The position numbers were made by a program, and so were the translations under genes. A stretch of 10,578 nucleotides of DNA, taken from assembly GCA_017399325.1 (NCBI GenBank), contig JAFQDY010000135.1, forward strand, positions 1 through 10,578, given 5' to 3'. Positions within the stretch are counted from its first letter, which is position 1, and each line of letters starts with the position of its first letter. The notes beneath the pieces are model-generated. The model was not told the DNA's origin. It saw only the letters and a list, made by a program, of their open reading frames with translations, and did not search any database. The DNA comes from Oscillospiraceae bacterium. GTDB taxonomy: Bacteria; Bacillota; Clostridia; Oscillospirales; Oscillospiraceae. This document shows, in pieces, positions 5,957-10,578 of this stretch.

Positions 5957-7753
5957 ATGAAACGAATCGCGATACTTTTATTGGCTGTGTTGTTGCTTGC
6001 AGGCTGTGGAAAACGCAAGCAGAACAGCACAGAACCTACCAATACAGAGCCTACGGTCGTGGAACTGTATGCGCCGGGAAGCAGCGCCGAAAAGGCCTCC
6101 GGCGGTGCGCTGAAGTGCTATCCGCTGCCGATCACCTCGGCATCTATGGTGTACAATATGGGCGTAAATCTGCTGATCGCAGGCGACAAACAGTTGATGG
6201 TGGTGTCCGGCGAACAGGGAAAGGTGGTCGCCCAAAAGAGTGTGGAGGCCGGAACTTCCTTCTCGCGGGTGGTGGTTTCTGCCACCGGTGTGGGTTACTA
6301 TTTGGCTGCAAGACGGCAAGTGGTGATCCTCAATCCCCAGTTGCAGGAAGTAAACAGGATCACCATGCCCAAGGATATGGTGGATATGCCGGTCATCAGC
6401 CTGACAAGAAGTGAGATCTTCTATTCCAACGGCAAAGAGATCCGGGCCCTTCATCTGATCACCGGCATTACCCGGTTGGTGCGCCAGCAACTGGTGGCCA
6501 CCCAAACGATACAAAGCGCCGGCTTTGATGATTCGGTCCTGCTCTGCCAACTGACAGAGGGTAAAACCGTTATCGACCAGTACATTTCTTCGGAAACCGG
6601 CCAGACCCTTTCCGAGAACAATGGAATACTGGATATGCAGACTCTTGGAGATCGTTTTTTCCTGCATCAAATGGACGGCCAAACGCTGCAATCGGTGTTC
6701 GGCAGCCGTGACGGACAGGCGCAAACACTTTTGCCGGATCTGGAAGCCGAAACCTATGGGGCTTTGGCAATGGGCGGCGCAGTAAGCAGCATAAAAGAAG
6801 GGAATATCAGCACCCTTTCGTTCTATCAGTTAGAAACGGGCAAGCGCACCGCGCAGGTTGCGTTACCTGCCAATCAGTCCACCAGATTCGCCTGCTCCGA
6901 TGGCGTGTACATTTGGGTTTTGGTCAATGACGATACCACCAGCGACAAAATTATGTACCGTTGGGATGTTTCCAGATCCGCCTGTGCAGATGAAGCAGTC
7001 TATACCGGACCCCACTACACGTTGGACAATCCCAATGAAGCGGCGCTGGCGGCCTGCAATGAACGGGTGGTTGCCATTGAAAACGAGCAAAAAATTTGGC
7101 TGGCCATCTGGAAAAATGCGGAAAAGTACGCAGGAATCCATACCATTGTAATGGAGCACCAACCCCAGACCTTGAACAAAATGCTCACCGATCTGGAAGA
7201 AGCATTGAGTAAACTGCCGTATCGGTTTATCTATGAAACAATGAACCGGAAACGGATGCGGATCGCTTTGGTGCGCAGCATCGATGACGGTGAGGATTAC
7301 GCCCAATTCTGGAAGGACGGCACCTGCTACATTCTGATCGCATCCACATCGGATGTTGCGCAATCTCTGTATCAAGGCATTGCCTATGCGGTGGACAGTT
7401 TCGTGATCGGAAACAGTCGGGATTACGACAACTGGAGCAATCTCAATCCCGAAGGATTTGCGTATACTTACAGTTATGATGTATCGGGCGATGCTCAGTA
7501 CTTGGCCGGAACAAATAAGGCCTTTGCGGATCTGAAATCCATGAGTTATCCCCATGAGGACCGCTGCAGCATTTTCAGCAACGCTATGGTCGAAAACAAC
7601 AGCGCCATATTCCAGTTGCCGGCAATGCAGGCAAAACTCAAGGCAGTCTGTATGGCCATTCGGGAAGCATACCATTTGGAGCAAAGCACAAAAACCTATG
7701 CCTGGGAGCAATATTTAACGGAATCGCTGGCATATGTTGCACCGCAGCCATAA
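5957..7753 (+). CDS. Lipoprotein: beta-propeller-like plus degenerate peptidase-like domain
   Basis: A 598-residue exported lipoprotein. Residues 1-16 are a lipoprotein signal (KR, hydrophobic core, LAGC) with the lipidated cysteine at 17, then a Thr/Pro/Asn-rich spacer (20-35). Residues about 55-390 contain repeated strand-turn units (VVVSATGVGYYLAARRQVVI; VISLTRSEIFYSNGKEIRAL; FACSDGVYIWVLV), like a WD40/PQQ-type propeller. Residues about 400-595 look helical and resemble clostridial putative zinc peptidases: LYQGIAYAVDS (471-481) occupies the place expected for an HExxH helix, followed by WSNLNPEGF (493-501) and HEDRCSIFSNAM (533-544). H, E and H appear replaced by Q473, G474 and Y477, so it is probably not catalytic. 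ATG 5957 follows AAGGAGA (5943-5949). Last gene of the operon; no clear terminator follows. The lipoprotein call is firm, the domain calls tentative. Confidence 0.82.
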   Translation: MKRIAILLLAVLLLAGCGKRKQNSTEPTNTEPTVVELYAPGSSAEKASGGALKCYPLPITSASMVYNMGVNLLIAGDKQLMVVSGEQGKVVAQKSVEAGTSFSRVVVSATGVGYYLAARRQVVILNPQLQEVNRITMPKDMVDMPVISLTRSEIFYSNGKEIRALHLITGITRLVRQQLVATQTIQSAGFDDSVLLCQLTEGKTVIDQYISSETGQTLSENNGILDMQTLGDRFFLHQMDGQTLQSVFGSRDGQAQTLLPDLEAETYGALAMGGAVSSIKEGNISTLSFYQLETGKRTAQVALPANQSTRFACSDGVYIWVLVNDDTTSDKIMYRWDVSRSACADEAVYTGPHYTLDNPNEAALAACNERVVAIENEQKIWLAIWKNAEKYAGIHTIVMEHQPQTLNKMLTDLEEALSKLPYRFIYETMNRKRMRIALVRSIDDGEDYAQFWKDGTCYILIASTSDVAQSLYQGIAYAVDSFVIGNSRDYDNWSNLNPEGFAYTYSYDVSGDAQYLAGTNKAFADLKSMSYPHEDRCSIFSNAMVENNSAIFQLPAMQAKLKAVCMAIREAYHLEQSTKTYAWEQYLTESLAYVAPQP

Positions 7754-7930
7754 ACCATAGTGGACGGCCGGTATGGTTTGCCGGTAAAAAGTTGTAAAAA
7801 CATATTTTTTCTTGACGAAAACGCGGAATGTGGTATGATAGTCCAGGAAAAAAGATATTTTTAAAATTATACATATTTTTTTCACATATATGGAGTATTC
7901 TAGCAGAAACAAAAGAATGGAGTTGTTTTT
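7754..7930 (+). promoter_or_regulatory. htrA promoter region and AT-rich leader
   Basis: TTGACG (7812-7817), 16 bases, then TATGAT (7834-7839), with TGG before the -10 as an extended element. Transcription from about 7846 gives an AT-rich leader of about 85 bases before ATG 7931; GGAG (7919-7922) is its ribosome site. No recognisable regulator box or riboswitch is seen. Between the lipoprotein stop and this promoter only weak palindromes occur (ACCATA/TATGGT at 7754-7777), so some read-through from the upstream operon is possible. Confidence 0.7.
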
Positions 7931-9307
7931 ATGGACACATATGAAAACGAATATATTTCTGAGCCTGCCAGGAAGTCTCCGTTTGCGGATTCGCCTTATG
8001 AATGCGCTTATGTAGAGGTGGAAGCCCAAAAAGTCGATGCACCCAAAACCAAGAAAAACAAGGGCCGTCGTCGCGGACTGAAAGCGATCGTGGCAGTTGT
8101 TGTGCTGCTGGTTTGCTGCGCAGGCACTGCCGTTGGCGTGTCTGGCGTCTGGCAAAATCAACTGGCGAAGATGGAAGCGGCAATGAACGATAAGTTTGCG
8201 GCTTTGGAGCAACTCTATTCTGAAAAGCAGCAACAAACCACGCAGTCTCCCAACACACAGACCCCCAATACCGACGGCAGCGCTATGACCCCCGGTCAGG
8301 TCTATGCACAGAATGCGGAGGCAGTTGTTGCGGTAAGTGCAGTTTACAAATCTGCAAGCGGCACCGGTGAAAGCCGGGGTTCCGGTTTCATTATCTCGGC
8401 TGACGGATATGTGGTGACAAACTACCATGTTATAGAAAATGCCACATCTGTTTCCATCACCACTCACGCCGGAAAGTCCATTGACGCAACCGTAAAAGGT
8501 TATGATGCAAGCAACGATGTTGCGCTGCTGAAACTGGAAGCAGAGGATATGCCTTATGTTACACTGGGCAGCAGCGATGCGTTGCAAGTGGGCGACCAGG
8601 TGGCAGCCATCGGCAATCCTTTGGGTGATCTGGCATCGTCTTTAACTGTAGGCTATGTGAGCGCAAAAGACCGTGTGGTGAACACCGACGGCGAAGCCAT
8701 CAATATGCTGCAGACCGATGCGGCCATCAACTCCGGTAATTCCGGCGGCCCTCTGTTCAACATGAACGGTCAGGTGATCGGCATTATTACCGCAAAATAC
8801 TCCGGTAGCAGCGATTCCGGCGCATCCATTGAGGGCTTGGGTTTTGCCATTCCCATCGATGATGTTACGGGCATCATTTCCGATTTGAAAGAATTCGGTT
8901 ATGTGACCGGTGCTTACCTTGGCGTCTCCGTCCGGGATGTGAACGAAAGTGCCCAGGAATACGGCTTGCCTGCCGGCGCTTATGTTGCAGAAGTGACGGA
9001 GGGGCATGCCGCAGAGCGTGCAGGCGTAAAAGCGGGCGATATTATCGTGGACTTAGGCGGCTATACTGTGGATTCGGTTACCACCTTGACCCGTGTTCTG
9101 CGCAGATTTGAAGCAGATCAGACCGTATCCATCACTGTGGTCCGTAACGGCCAGAAGGTATATCTGGAGATCACATTGGACGAAAAACCTGTTGCACAGG
9201 AAGATTCTGAACAACAGGATAGTAATAGCAACAACAATAATAATTATTTTGGTCAGTTACCCAACGGATGGCAGGACTTCCTGTCACCTTTCTTCGGAAT
9301 CGGCTAA
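7931..9307 (+). CDS. htrA: HtrA/DegP-type membrane-anchored serine protease with PDZ domain
   Basis: A 458-residue protein. A hydrophilic cytoplasmic N-terminus (1-50) ends in a basic stretch (KKNKGRRR), then one membrane anchor (about 51-72) and a Gln/Thr/Pro linker. The trypsin-like domain (about 120-320) has the full triad: H166 in VVTNYHVIEN, D196 in SNDVALL and S271 in NSGNSGGPLF. One PDZ domain covers about 328-417 (YLGVSVRDV, then AGVKAGDIIVDLGG). The tail holds an asparagine-rich run (431-438) and a hydrophobic end. HtrA proteases degrade or refold damaged proteins outside the membrane and are normally induced by envelope stress. It is intact and of normal length for Gram-positive HtrA. 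It has its own promoter and probably shares a transcript with the LCP gene 100 bases downstream. Confidence 0.97.
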   Translation: MDTYENEYISEPARKSPFADSPYECAYVEVEAQKVDAPKTKKNKGRRRGLKAIVAVVVLLVCCAGTAVGVSGVWQNQLAKMEAAMNDKFAALEQLYSEKQQQTTQSPNTQTPNTDGSAMTPGQVYAQNAEAVVAVSAVYKSASGTGESRGSGFIISADGYVVTNYHVIENATSVSITTHAGKSIDATVKGYDASNDVALLKLEAEDMPYVTLGSSDALQVGDQVAAIGNPLGDLASSLTVGYVSAKDRVVNTDGEAINMLQTDAAINSGNSGGPLFNMNGQVIGIITAKYSGSSDSGASIEGLGFAIPIDDVTGIISDLKEFGYVTGAYLGVSVRDVNESAQEYGLPAGAYVAEVTEGHAAERAGVKAGDIIVDLGGYTVDSVTTLTRVLRRFEADQTVSITVVRNGQKVYLEITLDEKPVAQEDSEQQDSNSNNNNNYFGQLPNGWQDFLSPFFGIG

Positions 9308-9407
9308 GAGAAAGAATCATAAAGAGAGAAAATATCCTGAATTTTTTCTGCCATGTGAAGCAAAATAGAATGATGGAAAAGATTTGGGACAATGGGAGGC
9401 AACGTAA
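9308..9407 (+). other. htrA-LCP spacer
   Basis: A 100-base AT-rich gap without a convincing terminator or promoter. A TAGAAT at 9366-9371 has no good -35. GGGAGG (9394-9399) is the ribosome site that fixes the GTG start of the next gene. The two genes are therefore probably co-transcribed. Confidence 0.5.
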
Positions 9408-10460
9408 GTGAAAAAGTGGGAGATAAGTCCCAAAAAGAAGCGTGTATTGCTGATTATACTCTGCTGTTTTCTGTCATTGGTTTTACTGGCGGGAATCGCA
9501 GGCGTGGTCGTTTTGGGCTATATAGAAAGCAAACTGAACCTAATCAATAAAAAACCGGATGACAGCACGATGTCATCTTCTGAATATCAGGACTATCTGG
9601 ATAGCGAGGACGAGTCCGCAGACCCGGATTTTACCGGAGAAGTGGTAGTGGACCCGACAGAAGATGAAGAGGTCGAGTATGTTCCTTTGGAAGGCGATAA
9701 CAATATCGTTAACATTATGCTTATCGGTCAGGACCGTCTTCCCGGCGAAGGACGGACCCGCTCCGATACGATGATTTTGCTTACTGTCAATAAAAAGACC
9801 AAGGAAATTATGATGACATCATTCCTGCGGGATATGTATGTGCGGATTCCCGGCTATGACAAGAACAAAATGAATGCCGCCTACGCCTTTGGCGGCATGA
9901 AACTGCTGGGCAAAACCTTGGCAGTCAACTTTGGTGTTCATGTAGATGGCAACATTGAAGTGGACTTTGACGGCTTTACAAAAGTTGTTGATTTGATTGG
10001 CGGCATCGATATCAAACTGTCTGCAGCCGAAGCGGCGTATCTGAATAAGTTTGGCCACGACGCGCAGGAAGGCATGAACCATTTAGACGGCGCAGCAGCC
10101 TTGATGTACGCCCGGGATCGTTCTTCTGGAGGCGGAGATTTCGGCCGCACCCAGCGGCAGAGAAATGTGATCAATCTTATTTTCCAAAAGTGTAAGACAA
10201 TGAGTTTCTCCCAGTTGAACAACTTGCTGACCAATATTCTGCCGATGGTGACAACGGATATGTCCAACAAGGAGATCTTGGGCTATATGACCGATCTGTT
10301 CCCCTTGATCAGCGGCGCAGAACTCAAAACCCAGCGGATTCCTGCTGACGGCACCTACGAGTATGGCTATTCGGAAAAGGGCAGAAGCATTCTGGTTGTT
10401 GACTTTGCAGCAAACAGAGAAATTTTGAAGAATTATAACGGTGTAAAAGCCGGCAGTTAA
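9408..10460 (+). CDS. LCP (LytR-CpsA-Psr) family cell-wall polymer ligase
   Basis: A 350-residue membrane-anchored enzyme. A short basic N-terminus and one helix (about 13-37) precede an acidic linker (about 50-95, rich in Asp/Glu/Ser) and the LCP domain (about 98-345). Family motifs: NIMLIGQDR (102-110), RTRSDTMILLTVN (116-128), SFLRDMYVRIPGY (138-150), KMNAAYAFGG (154-163), VDFDGFTKVVDLIGG (185-199) and YARDRSSGGGDFGRTQRQR (234-252). The conserved Arg and Asp residues bind the pyrophosphate of polyprenyl-linked substrates and Mg2+. LCP proteins move wall teichoic acid or other glycopolymers from undecaprenyl pyrophosphate to peptidoglycan outside the cell. The start is GTG 9408, with GGGAGG 8 bases upstream. 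The C-terminal LytR_C domain is absent. The exact polymer cannot be told. Confidence 0.95.
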   Translation: MKKWEISPKKKRVLLIILCCFLSLVLLAGIAGVVVLGYIESKLNLINKKPDDSTMSSSEYQDYLDSEDESADPDFTGEVVVDPTEDEEVEYVPLEGDNNIVNIMLIGQDRLPGEGRTRSDTMILLTVNKKTKEIMMTSFLRDMYVRIPGYDKNKMNAAYAFGGMKLLGKTLAVNFGVHVDGNIEVDFDGFTKVVDLIGGIDIKLSAAEAAYLNKFGHDAQEGMNHLDGAAALMYARDRSSGGGDFGRTQRQRNVINLIFQKCKTMSFSQLNNLLTNILPMVTTDMSNKEILGYMTDLFPLISGAELKTQRIPADGTYEYGYSEKGRSILVVDFAANREILKNYNGVKAGS

Positions 10461-10465
10461 ATAAT

Positions 10466-10491
10466 AAAGGGTGCGTTTAACGCACCCTTTT
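10466..10491 (+). terminator. Intrinsic terminator after the LCP gene
   Basis: AAAGGGTGCG (10466-10475) pairs perfectly with CGCACCCTTT (10481-10490), loop TTTAA, with a short T-run. It lies 5 bases after the LCP stop codon. It is followed by a second, larger hairpin. Confidence 0.9.
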
Positions 10492-10497
10492 GCTTTG

Positions 10498-10534
10498 CAA
10501 AAAACAGAGGCCGATGGTTGTTATCGGCCTCTGT
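10498..10534 (-). terminator. Second terminator hairpin, best on the minus strand
   Basis: ACAGAGGCCGAT (10504-10515) pairs perfectly with ATCGGCCTCTGT (10523-10534), loop GGTTGTT. Read on the minus strand, the 12-bp stem is followed by a T-run (A-run at 10499-10504 on the plus strand), which is the classic form. On the plus strand the trailing CTTGTT makes it a weaker backup. This suggests a leftward gene beyond the right edge, converging on the LCP gene. Confidence 0.8.
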
Positions 10535-10538
10535 CTTG

Positions 10539-10578
10539 TTATAACATCATTAAGTTGCGGAGGAATCGTTTGGCTACA
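10539..10578 (-). CDS. Possible C-terminal end of a leftward gene
   Basis: On the minus strand one frame is open from the window edge to a TAA at 10539-10541, giving VAKRFLRNLMML. It stops 4 bases before the minus-strand terminator hairpin, as expected for a gene end. Only 12 residues are visible, so no family can be named. An alternative is a rightward gene starting at TTG 10570 with GGAGG at 10559-10563. Confidence 0.25.
   Translation of the reverse strand, partial: VAKRFLRNLMML

Noticed and set aside
7754..7800. Terminator after the lipoprotein gene
   Set aside because: Only a 6-bp stem with a 12-base loop and a GCCGGT direct repeat are visible; too weak to call.
7890..8012. A 40-codon frame starting at ATG 7890 in the htrA leader
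   Set aside because: No ribosome site precedes it and it overlaps the HtrA start out of frame; no sign of a leader peptide.
6863..8587. Long leftward open frames (6863-7711 and 7715-8587) opposite the lipoprotein and HtrA genes
   Set aside because: They are mirror frames of well-supported genes, have no family motifs, low-quality composition (His/Cys-rich) and no ribosome sites.

Overview
The window looks like a chromosomal segment of a Firmicute of class Clostridia, probably a gut Oscillospirales/Ruminococcaceae-type bacterium. This is inferred from strong AGGAGG-type ribosome sites, TTGACA/TATAAT promoters with extended -10 elements, a mid-range base composition, and families typical of that class: a DUF6472-like mini-protein, DUF1643, a DarB-like CBS protein, HtrA and LCP. 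There are no rRNA, tRNA, CRISPR, transposase or phage genes.

Layout. Positions 1-110 hold a cluster of short palindromes (REP-like). Two genes read leftward: a sigma-70/ECF-like sigma factor with a long C-terminal extension (118-1725) and a hemolysin III/PAQR membrane protein (1901-2575). They are separated by a second composite palindromic repeat that runs into the hlyIII stop codon. A roughly 300-base gap carries back-to-back promoters. From 2878 everything reads rightward: a small two-CBS-domain protein (2878-3291) with its own promoter and terminator, then a tightly packed probable operon (promoter at 3333-3361). That operon holds an XRE-type regulator with four membrane helices, 5-formyltetrahydrofolate cyclo-ligase, a three-helix membrane protein with a PH-like tail, a DUF1643 protein, a 57-residue four-cysteine protein, and a 598-residue lipoprotein. 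A separate promoter (7812-7839) drives an HtrA-type membrane-anchored serine protease, followed by an LCP (LytR-CpsA-Psr) cell-wall ligase. Two strong hairpin terminators close the window, and the last 40 bases may be the tail of a leftward gene.

How the parts may work together. HtrA and LCP are both envelope proteins acting outside the membrane: quality control, and attachment of anionic polymers to peptidoglycan. The folate enzyme salvages 5-formyl-THF, while its operon partners are mostly uncharacterised. The DarB-like CBS protein would be a nucleotide (perhaps c-di-AMP) sensor. The sigma factor would switch an unknown regulon in response to something sensed by its extension.

Most noteworthy: (1) two inverted hairpins at 33-106 share an identical CTGTGT loop and flank but have different, fully compensated stems; (2) the lipoprotein has a C-terminal domain resembling a zinc peptidase whose HExxH site reads QGIAY, suggesting a dead protease joined to a beta-propeller; (3) the sigma factor is fused to a winged-helix-like segment and a further roughly 270 residues of unknown fold. 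All function calls come from reading the sequence; no database search was run.
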